A stretch of 64,000 bases of DNA, from NCBI GenBank assembly GCA_024195585.1, contig SWBL01000015.1:124001-188000 (forward strand), read 5' to 3'. This document shows, in pieces, positions 39,794 through 52,600 of this stretch; position 1 is the stretch's first letter; every line of letters starts with the position of its first letter. The notes beneath the pieces were generated by a model that ran no database searches, was not told where the DNA came from, and saw only the letters and a program-made list of their open reading frames with translations. The stretch is from Aureobasidium sp. EXF-3400 (taxonomy: Eukaryota > Ascomycota > Dothideomycetes > Dothideales > Saccotheciaceae). Both the position numbers and the translations under genes were made by a program.

Positions 39794-41971
39794 TCAGGTT
39801 CCACGGAAAGCATCGAAACGCTTGTAGGTGTAGCCAATGAAGGGCAAGCTCATACTGGCTTCCTCTCCACCCATAGCCTCGTTTTGAGCGCGCAGAGCAG
39901 CGCTGTTGTCCGTCTGCGGAATCTCGTCGATGGGGAAGTTCTGTGTGTCGATTGCCGACGAAAGCTTGGGCTCGAAGGGAGCGCGGATACGACGAAGTTG
40001 ATCCCAGACAACACCACGGAAGAAAGGATGCTGCTTGATCTCGGTGCCACCTCCAAGGCGACCAAGGCGGTTGTCGGCATCACAGATTAGGCTATTAAAG
40101 TCAGCATCGATGTACGAACATACCAGCGGTAGGCAAACTTACCTGCGAATGAAGTGCTCTGCCTCGGGGCCGATCTGTTGGTCAGGGGGGAAGTGCAAGT
40201 TTCTTGGCCAGTCGACAATCTTGCGGTAAGTATCATGGGGTTCCTCTGCACAGAACGGAGGCCATCCAATCAGACATTCGAACATGATTGTACCAACACT
40301 CCACCAATCGCAGCGGTAGTCGTAACCCTTGCCACTGAAGATTTCGGGGGCAATGTAATCGGGAGTACCAACGGTCGAGTATGCGAGCTGGCGACGGGAC
40401 TTGCGCCAGGTGTTGACCTGATGGCGGTTGCTGACGGTCAATTGGATCTGGTCAAGTGAAACTGACTGGCGGTTGGCGGCGGTTGCACGTGAGCGAGCAT
40501 TTGACATGAGTTGTTGGTAGTATGAGGCATTGTGTTCCTTGTGGAAGCCCGTCGAGAGACCGAAATCGGTAAGCTTGATGTGGCCACCTCTGTCGAGCAG
40601 GATGTTGTCGGGCTTGATATCACTAGGATACTGTCAGTTGGAAAGATCCATTGAAGCCAGGCAGCGACACATACCGATGGATGAAGCCCAGCTTGTGCAC
40701 GGCTTCCAGAGCCAGTGTGATCTCGGCCATATAGAAACGAGTAATGTCCTCGGAGAAGATCTCGTACTTGATCAGCATGGTCATGAGATCACCACCTGGC
40801 AAGAACTCCATGAGCATGTAAAGGAAGGTCGAGTCCTGGAACGAGGTATGCAGCTTGACGAGCCAAGGACTGTCGGCGTTTGCAAGAATGTCACGTTCGG
40901 CACGCACGTGAGCCAGTTGGTCTTTCTTGAACTGTCGTGATAGTGTCAGCCATGGCAATCTAGTCGTTTGATTTTGCCTCAACATACCATTTCAGCCTTG
41001 ACAAGCGACTTGAGGGCATAGATCTTGCCATCATGCTTGCGCTGCACGAGCTTGACCTCACCAAAGGCACCCTTGCCGATAATCTTGATGGTTGTGTAGT
41101 TCTGAGGTCTCTCGCTGGTACGAAGGAAACGGAGGAAGTTTGCTTCGGAGCGACGCATGCTAGTCGTCTTCTGCTGTTTGCGGGAGTCTGATACTGTGGC
41201 ATCCTTCATGATCGTCTCGAGCTCTTGGGCACTAGAAGGCGGGTCAGCTTTGGTAACCACACAGAGTGGTTGGAGACTAGTAGCCTACCGTGCGTTTCGA
41301 TCGCGAGCTCGCTCCACGCTGTCGCGGAAGAAGGTGCTGACCAGCTCCGTCTGTAGCTTCGCACGGTTGCCAATAGTCGTCGAGAAGCGCTCGGGGTTCT
41401 TTGGCGGCGGTTCATCGTCCGTCAAGGACGGACCGGAATAGTGTTGTTGCTGCTGGTGGGTCGAATTGGCGGTACGAGGACGGTTGGGGTTGGGGTTGGG
41501 TGAAACTTGACGACCGTAGGGGCTCTGAGCGCGAGGTGTACCACCAAGATTCTGGTTGGAGAATTGGTGCACCAGACCGTTGGTAGCGGCATCGTGGTAC
41601 TGTTGCTGCGGCTGTTGTTGTTGTTGTGGTGGAGGTAGTTGTTGGTGCTGTTGCTGTTGCGGTTGCTGCTGTGCTTGCTGAGGCTGAGGTCTGTAGCCTT
41701 GCTGTGCGTGCAGATTGGCCTGTTGTTGCTGGACGGCGGAGGTATAGGGGTTGTTTGCGAAATAGCCTTGGTTGGTGAAGCCGCTGTTCATGCCAGGCTG
41801 GGCGGTGCCCCAGACTTCTTGCTGTCCCTGGGTATTGGGGAAGGGTTGCGGGAAGGTCGAAGGGGTGGTGGGATAGGCACGGCCCTGCTCAGCGCCGCCA
41901 AAGTTCTGAGCCCCTTGGAATCCGAAGTTGAGTTGCAGTCGGTTGGACTGCTGCTGGTTGTTGGGGTTCAT
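39794..41971 (-). CDS. cot-1: NDR/LATS-family Ser/Thr kinase (Cot-1/Cbk1)
   Basis: Exons 41971-41289, 41231-40988, 40931-40675, 40622-40143 and 40091-39794 give 653 residues. The N-terminal ~210 residues are Gln/Pro/Asn-rich. The NDR regulatory domain follows ([20 protein letters not shown]), where Mob2 binds. The kinase domain has [31 protein letters not shown] and DFGLSTG. It also has the NDR-specific activation-segment insertion rich in Arg and Gln before [12 protein letters not shown]. The C-terminal hydrophobic motif is [10 protein letters not shown]. This kinase of the RAM/MOR pathway controls polarised hyphal growth and septation. All introns are GT-AG. The 5' leader is long and pyrimidine-rich. 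The poly-Gln coding region is repeat-rich and may be length-variable. Confidence 0.93.
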
Positions 41972-42724
41972 GCTTGCTACTATCGACACGACTGTGTTAG
42001 TCTTGACTGAATAGCTGAAGGGGGTACGTGGAGTGGGGAGAGACGCACTGTCGACTGCGCAACGGCAGGTGGCCCTCGGATATGTGCAGTGAGTAGCAGA
42101 GGGTCCAGTCCGCACTCAAAAGCCGTAGGGAGAGGGTGGCTTGCAAAGACGACGTCGAAAGGTGCTGAGAGGACGGTAGAGGATGGAGGGGAAGCTGCGA
42201 AAGAAAGTCCGAGTCGGTGTGTTATCTAGATGAAAGCACGCACGCAAAAAGTGCCGAGAGCGGTCGATCGACTCAGTTGCAAACACTGCCTCGTAACTGC
42301 ACACTGCCTGAACTCGAATGCCAGTCGATTGAGGTTGGGAAAAGCTGGCCGCTTCCTAGACAGCAAGAGACCACCCGCCCCCTTGCTGCCACGCTAGAGA
42401 GTCTGGGGATGCCACCTGAAACACCAAAGCCTATCCTCCCCTATCAACACCACCACCACGTTGCACCCACGCACGATACACAGCATTCCATTCCACGCGC
42501 TTGTACCACGCTGTCATTGCTTCTAGTCTCGCTGTCTAAACGCTTCGCTATGCATACACGCATCCAGTCTTCCTCCGCTCTGCTCCTCGCCAAAAGGGTA
42601 TATAATATCCAAAAATAATCCAATAAAAAAACTATGCCAAAAACCTGGGTTCGTTCGAAGAATGTAAACAAGAAACTTGTGTGTCAAAACACCTATCCAA
42701 ATGCATCATCATCCTTGTGGCTTT
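41972..42724. promoter_or_regulatory. Leader and promoter of the NDR kinase gene
   Basis: About 750 bp upstream of the kinase start and downstream of the next minus-strand gene. It is CT-rich with patches of CCACCA. No credible coding frame; it probably holds the kinase 5' UTR. Confidence 0.5.
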
Positions 42725-45700
42725 CTACGCCATCAGCAGTGCCTGTGTCTTCTGCTTTTCAGCTGAGATCGATGTTTGCAGACGACGCATACGTCGGTTT
42801 GCTTCATCCCTGTTTACAGAGTTAGCTTGTCATATATACATGTCGCTTCGCGGGCACGTACCTTTCGCCTTGGAGTTCGGCGATCTCGAATTGAGAACTG
42901 TTGATTCTCTGTACCACCGACTGCATCTCCGAGTCTGCATCGACCAGTGCCGCTTCAAGTTCCTTGACCCTGCGTTCAAGCGTGGCGGTTTTACTGGCTT
43001 CGAAGAGATTCTCAGCCATGCTCCCGCTGGTCGTACCGATTCTAGGACTCTTTGCTCCGAAAAGAGGTGATGCCTGCAGGGAAGATGCTGTTGTCTTTCC
43101 TGTCACGTTGAGACGATGTAACTTTGGGCTGTTGGCATCGTCGATTTGCTTTGCTTCCTCTTCGTGGTTGACCATAGCCATTTCTGACAACTGCTGTGCG
43201 GCAACCACGTTGTCCTCCATCAACTTGAGCCGAGACTGCATGCCCACAATAAGAGCAGTCGACTCGCTTTGTGATTGTTCTCCTTTTCCAACCGCATGAC
43301 TGAGACGTTCACGCAATTGCATGTTAGCTTGCAAATGTTCCTGGACCTGGGACGCTAATTGTTCCATACGTGTTGCGGCTTCTAGCAATTGGTCTGCGAG
43401 GTCGTTCTGTGTGTCGATGTGCTCGTCCTCGGATTGTTGAAGCAGGTACGCCTTCTGGCGATATTCTTCTGCCTCACGAAGAGCAGCGTCGCGTTCAGTC
43501 TCGGCCAATGCAATGCTCTGTCTGAGGACCTTGATCATGGTCTTGCGGTCTTCCTCTCCGAGTTCAATATTCTCGTCGGCAATCTCGATACCGAGCCCCT
43601 CAAAGGTAGACTTGCGAGATGATCCGCTCACAGTTCGGCCATTGAGATATTCACGCATGGACTGTGTCTCTTGCTGCGCTCTGTCGAGGGCCATCTTGAC
43701 ACCGCCAATGTTGCTTTCACACTGCCACTTTTGCTCGAGAGCATCGTCGGCACGCTTTCTAAGCTCGCCGATCTCGTAACGAACAAGGTTCACTTCACGT
43801 GTGAAGGGAGTCCTGCCAGTGGTTTCCTGCCTAGCACGATCGCGATCGGTCGTGAGCTTGCGCATTGTCTTTGCATGCTCACGCTTCTCGCTTTCATATC
43901 TGCACAGGAGATTCTTGAGAGCCTGGTGCAGCGCATCGCGCTGGTCCTCGATATCTTTGTGGCGGTCGCCAGAACTCGAGTCGGATCGTTGGCGAGTCTC
44001 ACTGCGCTCTCTGACAGATCCGGATCTTGCCAATGAGTTGCTCCGACGAAGATTGCCGTTTGAAGCGGGTCTAGCCAGTGAGTTCGATCGTGACAAGCCT
44101 GCTTTAGGGAATCTCGGCGGTGCGAAGACATCGTCATTGAATCCAGAATCTCTGTCTTGTGCTTCTTGCAGCATTTGCACTTCGGCACGAAGGGCTTGAA
44201 GCTGTTGTTGCATACCAGCATTCTCGTAACGAAGTGATTGCATCTCAGCAGCTTCGGCTTCAAGACCGTCGACTCTAGCCTTGAGCTCTGGGACGACTTC
44301 ATCACGAAGATTATCGCGCTCGTTGCGATGTTTCAAGCTTTCGTCCTTCAAGGCTGCAAAGAGGTCCTCGAAGTTGTCTTTCGATTGGCGCTCTTGGCTC
44401 AAGCGACGGCGGGTTTCGTCAAGAAAGACCTCGAGTTCGCGTACGCGTTCGTCTTTGGGGCCTGCTTCAACAGGTGCACCGTCTCTGCTGTGGTGCAATT
44501 GCTCTTCGAGCTGTTGTACTTGTGTCTCCAAGCTCTTTCTCAACTTCAGCTCTTCGGAAAGCTTCTGAGCATAGTCGACCTGCATTTGTGCCTTCTCTTG
44601 TTCTGCCTTCCTCTTGAGACGTTCCAATTCGTCGATCTTGGCTTCGCTATCGCCAACGGGATATCTCAGGGAGCTGGTACCAGAATCCGAGAAGTAGTCG
44701 CTTGTTCTTCGGCCAATTTCGCTTGAGCCGGCAGGCATCTCGCTGCGGAATCGATCGATCTCATCCTCAAGCTCCATCTCACGGCGGATGGAACCAGCAA
44801 GTTCGGAACTCACTTGCTGAAGCTCGCGTTCCAACTCCTGTACATGGGCGTGGATGGTCGACGAGCTAGACATGGGATGAGCATTGGAGAGGTCGAAGTA
44901 TTGTGATTGAGAGCCATCACGGTGATGGCTGTGGAAATCGAGAGCGGGTGGTGTGAGGCCCATATTTGTGGGTGTAGCATCGATATGACTGGTGTTGCGA
45001 GAGTGGGCTGGTGAGGCGGACACGTCTGAAAAGGACGTCGCTGGTGAGTGTGGATCGAGATTGGGAGACGATGACTTCCAGCCGAAGAAGGAGCCGAGTT
45101 TGCGGCCAGGAGACTTGGATCTCCTATGTGGTGACGACGAGGCAAAGGACTCGTTGGACTCGTCTGTGAATGACCTGGGGATGCCGTCGAGCTGCACGGT
45201 CATGGCAGGGGCGTGGATGGGGACACTCATGGTAGAAGAGCGGCCTCTTCGAGGAGGAGAGGCTGGCACTGACGTCTGACTAGACAGGCTGAAATTCTGG
45301 TGGTGGCCGGGAGCGGTTGTCTTATCATATCTCAACGGTACCGGCAAACGACTGTCGATTATGCTACGACGTTGTGCACCAGAGGGAGAGAGGACGAGAG
45401 ACGAAACGGGTGGGAGATGTTCAGGACTGGTGGTATCCCTTTAACAAAGAGTCAGCCATGCACGCGACATTAAGGTAGATACTATCCCCTATCCAACGGT
45501 GCGGAACATACTTTGACGGGATCGAAGATGGGTCTTGGTGGCTCTGTTGTTCTGCTGACGCGCGAGGGGGCACGTTAACGTCCGTTAAAGCCGTTTCCTG
45601 CAGGTACGAGTGGTCTATAGAGGAAGGCCTTGTCGGCAGAGCAGCATCGTGGGGCTGGAAAAGAGAGGGTGCGTAGGAGAAGGAAACGGCTCTAGGTGAA

Positions 45701-45900
45701 GGTTTATCTTGCACGGGCTTCCTCCTTACAGGCGACGAGGCTATCGCCAGTGGAATCTGCGAGGTCCGCTTCTTGAATGATGAAAAGGAGGGAACGCTGA
45801 CAGCTTCAATCAAAGCCAACTGCTCCCGCAGCTTTGACCGACCGTGAGATTGCGAGGTCTCACTTGCGCCGTCTGGGGAATGCCAACTATCATCTGCCAT
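42725..45900 (-). CDS. Long coiled-coil protein, septation-associated (Uds1/M-protein-repeat-like)
   Basis: Exons 45900-45512, 45438-42862 and 42809-42725 give about 1016 residues. The first ~330 residues are Ser/Pro-rich and disordered (RRSKSPGRKLGSFFGWKSSS). Extensive heptad coiled coil then begins at VQELERELQQVSSELAGSI and runs almost to the end, broken by a Ser/Arg-rich linker (SLARPASNGNLRRSNSLARS). Fungal proteins of this layout are annotated as up-regulated during septation (Uds1) or M-protein-repeat proteins; I assign this loosely. Cytoskeletal or septum localisation is likely. The start MADDSWHSPDGASE is the first ATG; the donor was placed at AA|GTATGT because it restores the frame. 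The last short exon ends KTQALLMA. A Ser-rich N-terminus next to the Cot-1 gene is suggestive but unproven as a kinase target. Confidence 0.75.
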
Positions 45901-46746
45901 TGTGTGCTCAGTTCAGCCCTCGCCGAATTGCATCGCAAGGGAGCCGACAAATTGAGATAATACGAGACTTCTGGTCGTCGAACGTGTCGCAACGGTTCCA
46001 GGGGTAAAAGAGTGATTAGGTTTCGGCAAGGGCGTGGGGAGGTTGGAGAGAAGGATTGAACGAACTTCGAACAACTGCCTCTATTGTCGCTTCTCTATTG
46101 CAAGCAGAAGAAGACTGTTTGCACTATCTACCCATCATCTATCCAGCGCCAAATGGCACAAGCAATTTCGACACGAAAAGTACATACTGTGCAGTGATCA
46201 TCATGAGCGCGTCCACTTGCACGATCACCAATGGAGCCGCCATGAATTTCCGGGCCGCGCCAGGGACGCCCCTCGTCATTGGTCGACCATGAAACAAACC
46301 CCTGAGCCAGCATTCGAGACCAAATTCACTAATTGGGACCTTGAGCCATCGCGTCGGAACACCTTGGTGAAAAAGGGAGCAGGCATTCTGATCCAATGTA
46401 AGTGAATAGTGAGCGTCTTGACTGTTTTTCACGATAGCTGCTGCCGCAAGACGTTTCGATGACCTGCCCTTGCAGCAAGCTCTGCAAGGCTTCATGCGGC
46501 ACAGCCATACATTCTTGCTTCAAATTTGAGAATAAACAGCCATATGCGGTCCATTACTCGCTATGAGCGGTTCGCAGCAGCCACGTTGTACTGTTTATAT
46601 GAACTTCATTCCATGCTAGAATCACTTAAACGCGATAAGCCAGCACGAGTCGAGACTCGAAGGATTTGTACATCGCAATATACTGCCTGGCCCGTCCACA
46701 CAAACAGTGTATTCGAGCTCGCCCATCCTGGATCCATATCACCAAC
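45901..46746. other. Intergenic, nothing recognised
   Basis: About 850 bp between the coiled-coil gene start and the 3' end of the aldo-keto reductase. Open frames here are short and have no domain. Confidence 0.45.
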
Positions 46747-47907
46747 TCAAGCTTCCTTTCCCTCCAGATCCTGGTAGAAGTTCCATCCAAAGTTCGCACT
46801 TGGGTCGTTGAATCGCAGCTTTCTATCGATTGCGTCCACCTTCTTGACATCTTCCGCAGATAATTCAAAGTCTCCCTCGACATTTTGTTGGATTCTCGAG
46901 GGAGTCTTGCTCTTGGGAATGACACTGCGGCCATGAGCTATTCCCCAAGCCAACGCTACTTGCGCGCCAGACTTGCCATATTTTTTTCCAACCTCAACTA
47001 GAGTCGGGTCCTCGATCAGCTTGCTCAGGCTCTGACCCTTGGAGTACTGATAACGACATCTGATCAGCTCAATTCCTTTCTAACAGATACCGTACGGGAG
47101 ACCCAGGAAAACAGTTTAAGAGAACCAAATTATGGCATAAAACACTGGTGTACTTACAACTTCATTGCTGTTTCCGAAAGGTGAGTATTGGGTGACGTGG
47201 ATGCCCTGAGACTTATGCCACTCTGCAAAGGAGTGTTGCTGCAGATACGGGTGAAGTTCAAGCTGGTGAACAGCTGGAACCACGTTGGTCTCTTTGATCA
47301 GTCTTTCCATCTCGGCCTTGCTGAAGTTGGAGACGCCGATAGCCCTGGCTTTCCCGGACTTGTAGAGCTTCTCCATAGCCTTGTAGGTCTCGACATAATC
47401 CGACTTTCCAGGCTTGACTTTTCCGTTGGAGTCCTTGGGGAAGAGCGAAGAGCCACTGGCAAAAGACGATGGCCAATGCATCAGCCAGAGGTCAACATAG
47501 TCGGTTCCAAGGTTTGAGAGGGACGTATCGAGAGCGGCCTCCACATCTTCAGGAGCGTGCGAGTTATTCCAGAGCTTAGTACAAATGAAGATCTCCTCTC
47601 GCGGAACACCAGACTTCTTGATTGCAGAGCCAACAGCAGGTTCGGTGCCGTATACGGCCGCGGTATCGATGTGTCTCACGCCTGCCTGCAGAGCAGCAAC
47701 TACTGCTGGTTCTTGTGCTTCTTTGTCTTGCCAAGTTCCAAATCCGAGAGCTGGAATGCTTGCTCCTGTGTTAAGCTTGTGCATAGTACCTTGATGGAGC
47801 ATTCTTGCTTGCTGTTGTCTGAGCGGGGCTTGGGAAGAGAATTGTTGCGATACTTGCGCTAAGCGCGATGTAGCGCTAGAAACGCTCTTTGGGAGTTTTG
47901 AAATCAT
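46747..47907 (-). CDS. Aldo-keto reductase, probably mitochondrial
   Basis: Exons 47907-47158 and 47046-46747 give 349 residues. The catalytic tetrad is visible: D in HIDTAAVYG with the Tyr of the same motif, K in FICTKLWNN, and H in LWLMHWP. Also present are the family's GVSNFSKAEMERLI and the NADPH-binding IPKSKTPSRIQQN. The last ~12 residues (NFYQDLEGKEA) vary in the family. An N-terminal extension of ~40 residues rich in Ser, Gln, Arg (MISKLPKSVSSATSRLAQVS) precedes MHKLNTGASIPALGFGT, suggesting mitochondrial import; the downstream MHKL ATG could serve as a cytosolic start. Substrate unknown; the fungal glycerol/xylose-reductase-like group is the closest by appearance. Confidence 0.9.
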
Positions 47908-48355
47908 TTTGGTCTGTAATACAATTGTGTAGGTATGATGTCGAGAGTGGAGGTGCTAGCTATCTCATCAAGGTCGTCGACCTCGAGGAAGTTGGTGACG
48001 TCAAGAGTACCTCGGTTATGAACGCGGTTCAACTTCATCCATGATCCGCGTTTCTCGAGTCGATGACATGCACCCCTGTAGGACAATCACGATGCGGTGA
48101 CTACTCTGGATATCTCCGAAACTTATCAAACAGATCCTACGGATGATGTATGTCGTATCACAGGCTTCAATCAAGCTGGAAGGTGATTGCGCATCTTAAG
48201 ACGAATAGGTATGATAACGTGTGTTATGTGACATTACAAGAGGTTTAGTCTAAACTTTTGATACAATCTCCCGTGCGAAGGTCCTGATCTACGCCTTGCG
48301 CCATTAACGGGGACCATGCGAATCAGATGCTCAGATACGAGAAGCCGAGATCGAC
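47908..48355. other. Intergenic spacer with promoter of the reductase
   Basis: About 450 bp between two minus-strand genes; no coding content recognised. Confidence 0.5.
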
Positions 48356-49162
48356 TTAGAGAACGAAAATACCGACGATACCGACCGCACCAGCAAGACC
48401 CATACCGATAGCGGTAGGGAGGGATGCACCACCAGTGGAAGTAGAAGAAGAGCCCGAGGCACCAGCAGTGGAGCTAGAGCCGCGCGAGCTTGAACCAGAA
48501 GCACCCGAGCTGGAGCGCGAACCACCGGTGGACGAAGACGAACCAGCAGAGGCAGTGCGAGATGAAGTCACGAGAGCGGAGCCGTTGGCGATAGCAGTGC
48601 CATTAACGATTACGGTCCCATTTCCGAGGGTGGTACCGTTGATAATCGAGGTTCCATTCTGTGCGATAGTTGCAGGAACGGTACCGTTGATGAGAGCGGT
48701 TCCGTTGCTCTGGATAACAACAGGGGCAGTCTGGTTAGCGACAGCTGAGCCATTGTTTGCAATGATAACAGGGGCAGAGGTGACGACAGCAGCAGCGGAA
48801 GCAGCAGAGGTTGCATTGGCGACGGCAGAGGACGCGGCGGAAGGGTTCTGAGCAACACTAGCAAGGTATGACTGAACGTCGGAAGGAAGAGCAGCGATCC
48901 AGGAGGGGGTCGAGCTGGCGGCCAGTTCGGCTCCGACAGAAGAGTAGACACCAGCAGAGTTGGTGAGGAACTCAAGGGCAATAGACTGAGGCACGCCGGT
49001 CTGGAGGACCTGGTAGATGGAGGCACTGCGCATATCAGCATGTGGAAGAGCAGCAGCCTGGATTCGTGAGTCTTACAGGTTGGCATCGGTGGCCTGTCTC
49101 TTCTCGGGAGCAGCAAGGGCTCCAGCGGAGAGGGCGAAGACGGCGAGGGACTTGTACTGCAT
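48356..49162 (-). CDS. GPI-anchored, heavily N-glycosylated Ser-rich surface protein
   Basis: Exons 49162-49077 and 49025-48356 give 251 residues. A signal peptide (MQYKSLAVFALSAGALAAP) ends before a likely KR cleavage site (EKRQ). A short ordered domain follows, then a region with ten sequons, mostly NGT/NGS, in about 90 residues. After that come a Ser/Gly tract (SSSSTGGSRSSSGASGSSSR) and a hydrophobic C-terminus (GMGLAGAVGIVGIFVL) typical of a GPI signal. Such proteins reach the outer membrane leaflet and cell wall. I recognise no enzyme domain; the ordered part (ASIYQVLQTGVPQSIALEFL) resembles small fungal wall proteins. The intron is GTAAGA...CGCAG. Codon use is strongly biased, suggesting high expression. 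Confidence 0.8.
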
Positions 49163-50482
49163 CTTGACTGTGATTGCGGGTTGATGGGGGATGGTTCTTT
49201 GTTTGTGTTGTAGGAAATATGTACAGGTAGGATGGATGAAACGAGAGTGATGGGATGGAAATGCACGAGAGTTGATTATTAAATGCTGCCACGACGAGAA
49301 GGCACGATCTTCAAGTACTTTCCCACCGATCTAAACATGCATGCACACAACGAAAAAATGATTCCGCCGCTTCGTGTTTTGATCAGCATAGCCATCGGTG
49401 GCTTTACCTGTTTTGGAAGCACAAAAGGCACCACCTTTCTTACCGATGCGACAGGATCACGCTAATGATAACATGAGCCAGGAACAAACGACGCTGCTAT
49501 TGAGACCGGTCTGGGCATGCGCGACAGGGGACGCGCGTTAGGCGGGTGGGATTGTGGAAATGCTTTGAGTTTGACGTCTATGGCGGCGTGGTAGTGGTGC
49601 ACTGTTCGTTGAGATCCACGACTCGGGTCAACAAGGTGCAGGTACTGTACTGGACCTGCTTTTGCCACTCTATGCGCCTTGGCCCACCATACTGGAGAGT
49701 GTTGAGAGTCAGCGAACGGAGCGGAGCTGCTCTTCCAAACATGGAGACTCCGCGTCACACCCACACACCCACGCACGCATCCACTTACGAATGCCAGTGC
49801 GTAAATATGAAAGTTCATCGTGTATTACGAAGGTACATGGGCGCAGCACCATGGACTCAAGCTGTGTGAAGACTGAATTGTTGACATTGAGCTTGCATGT
49901 GTACGATCTGTGTCGGAGCCGACCGTAAGGATGGATATTTTATCCGTATCTTGCCAAGACTTCGATGCTCCTGGTATGACCCTGTTCCACAGTGGACAAC
50001 GATCTAATGGGGTCAACGAGCAGCAGTATAGGTTCCAAAAGGTATGGAAATGTGCTGCACATTACTTATTATCAGGACTACCTCTCCATTGGTTTGTAGC
50101 TACTCGCTATGAGTTTGTTGTCTGATCTAACTTGATGGGATGAAATTCCCATTGCACCACTTGCAACCATCACGGACCCTCCAGCATAAAGCTACCACCA
50201 TGGCAGATAGCACTATTATTCGTACTCGTGTATGCGTGACTGCGAGCACTTGGCCGAGCGATTCGCGCAGTAGACCACTAGGATCACAGGTTGTTTCGAA
50301 AAACAATAGTCGTCTTCGACTGAGCACCCGGTGGTATGCGAGTCTCTCGAGGCCGAACTACCCCACGCCAAGCGCTACGGTGGATGACGGTGTGTTTCGG
50401 CGAGTCGAGACGCGAGCATGAGTAGCAATAAGCTCTGGAGTAAACAGAAGCTCCCAACACCATCTTTCCTCTCATAGACATC
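49163..50482. promoter_or_regulatory. Divergent intergenic region, GPI protein / AIP1
   Basis: About 1.3 kb between divergent starts. Frames on both strands are short, unspliced and without domain; there is a CACACCCACACACCC patch near 49760. No tRNA or repeat array. Confidence 0.45.
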
Positions 50483-52389
50483 ATGTCGATTAAAGCAGGT
50501 GAGTGCCATACTGCAAGCGCTTCTCCAAGGTCCAAAGACTAACAAAGAAGCCAACAGACGGCATCTGGGCCGCTTCACCATCCACAACTCGAGGCCAGTC
50601 GACTCCCCTTAGTTCTAGCTCCGATGGCCAGTCAATAGCCTACGCCGCCAACAAGTCCATTTTCGTCCGCAACATCGACGACCCGAGTATTGCAAGACAA
50701 TACACGGACCATGTCACCCAGACCACCGTCGCTCGTTTCTCTCCCAGCGGCTTCTATGTAGCCAGTGGTGATGTCTCGGGTACCGTACGTGTGTGGGACT
50801 GCAAGGGCGAGGGTGCCACAAAGGGAGAATACCACATCATTGCTGGCCGTATCAACGACATTGCTTGGGACGGCGATTCGCAGCGAATCATCGCTGTGGG
50901 TGATGGTAAAGAGCGTTTCGGTCACTGCATTACCGCAGACAGCGGAAACAGCGTGGGAGAGATCTCAGGACACAGCTCTCAGATCAACTCCGTATCTATC
51001 CGCCAACAGCGTCCTCTGCGTGCTGCCACTGGCTCCGACGATACCAGCTTGGTCTTCTACCATGGCGCTCCATTCAAGTTCAACACCAGTCTTCGCGGAA
51101 AGCACGACAAGTTCATCTACGGCACTGCATTCAGCCCGGATGGCGCCTCGTTGGTCAGTGTTGGTAGCGACAGACGTATCTGGTTGTACGACGGCAAGAC
51201 TGGTGAGGCCAAGAATCAGATTGGAGAGGGCGAACACAAGGGCAGCATCTTTGGTGTCTCGTGGGCCAAGGACTCGAAGAAGCTTGTTACTGCCAGTGCT
51301 GATCAGACTGTCAAGATCTGGGACGTCGAGGCTGCCAAATGTGTTCAGACCTGGCGCATGGGTGAGGAGGGCTCAGTGAGCATTGCCAACCAACAAGTCG
51401 GTGTCACCTGGCCTAGTGGACGTAGTGATGGGCTTGTTATCAGTGTTGATCTGGATGGCAACCTCAATTACTTGCAAGAAGGCAATGACAAGCCTGTCCG
51501 TGTCGTTCACGGTCACCAAAAGGCAATCACAGCCGCTGGGTACACTCCTGGAGAGAAGACCCTGTGGACTGGTAGTTACGATGGTCGCGTACGTGCTTGG
51601 GACCTGTCCACCGCGGAGGCCAAAAATGTCGACGGCGAGTCTCCCAAGAACTATGTCAGCGCTTTTGCATCATCAGAAAGCGATGGCCGCATCTACTCCG
51701 TCTCTTGGGATGACACCCTGAGAACCATTGATGCCTCTACACATTCCTTCACCGGCTCTTCCAGCAAGACGGACGGTCAACCCAAGAGCGTTGCCGTCGC
51801 CACTTCGGGTTCGAAGGCTGTGACCTTGGTGGCCACCAACTCCGCCATTACTCTTTACAGTGACGGTGAACAGGTTGGATCTCTGCCCGTCTCGTTCACA
51901 CCTACCAGCATCGCTGCCAAGGGCGATATCGTTGCTGTAGGCGCAGAGGACAAGATTGTCCGCATCTACACCCTCTCAGGCACATCCCTCTCCGCTGCTG
52001 CTGAGATCCGTGATGCCACAGCTGCCATCTCAACTCTTGCCTTCTCTTCTGCGTCAACATGTCGCCTCGCTGTTGGTCTTAGCAACGGCAAGATCTACGC
52101 TTACACCTCATCCTCGCCATCAAAATGGACGCTGACCACCAACCGCTGGTCTGCCCACACTGCTCGTGTTACTTGTATCACCTGGTCTCCCGATGGCGAA
52201 AAGGCAGCTAGTGGTGGTCTCGATACAAATATCTTCGTCTGGAGTCTGGCCGAACCAGGCAAGCGTGTGAAGGCAATGAATGCTCACAAGGATGGTGTGG
52301 ACGGTATCGCCTGGACAGAACCCTCGAAGGTTATCAGCTCTGGAGCTGACGCTGCGGTCAAGGTCTGGAAGGTCGAGAATGTGCAATAG
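50483..52389 (+). CDS. AIP1: Actin-interacting protein 1 (WD40 repeats)
   Basis: Exons 50483-50498 and 50558-52389 give 615 residues, the usual size of Aip1. The first exon is only 16 nt (MSIKA). The joined start is MSIKADGIWAASPSTTRGQS, matching the family. About fourteen WD repeats fold as two propellers: examples are FSPSGFYVASGDVSGTVRVW, VSWAKDSKKLVTASADQTVK and ITWSPDGEKAASGG. Aip1 binds cofilin-decorated actin filaments and speeds their disassembly in cortical patches and endocytosis. The intron is GTGAGT...ACAG. Strong codon bias points to abundant expression. Confidence 0.94.
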
Positions 52390-52600
52390 AGCTCATGTTT
52401 GATATACAGTAAATAAACTACAAAGATCTTGCATAAAAGTCGAGTCACGTGCTATAGTCCCATATATTGCCTTCGTAATCACGTGCATCAATGTGCGCTA
52501 GCCATATTGAGGGCTAGACATGCACGAGAGGACAATGCAACTCAACAACAGCACGAGAAGTACTCATGCTTCTAAAAAGTCTTTTTGTCAAACAAGGTAG
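52390..52600. other. 3' flank of AIP1
   Basis: Ordinary-composition flank with two CACGTG palindromes (near 52445 and 52490) before the AT-rich island begins. No gene. Confidence 0.4.
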
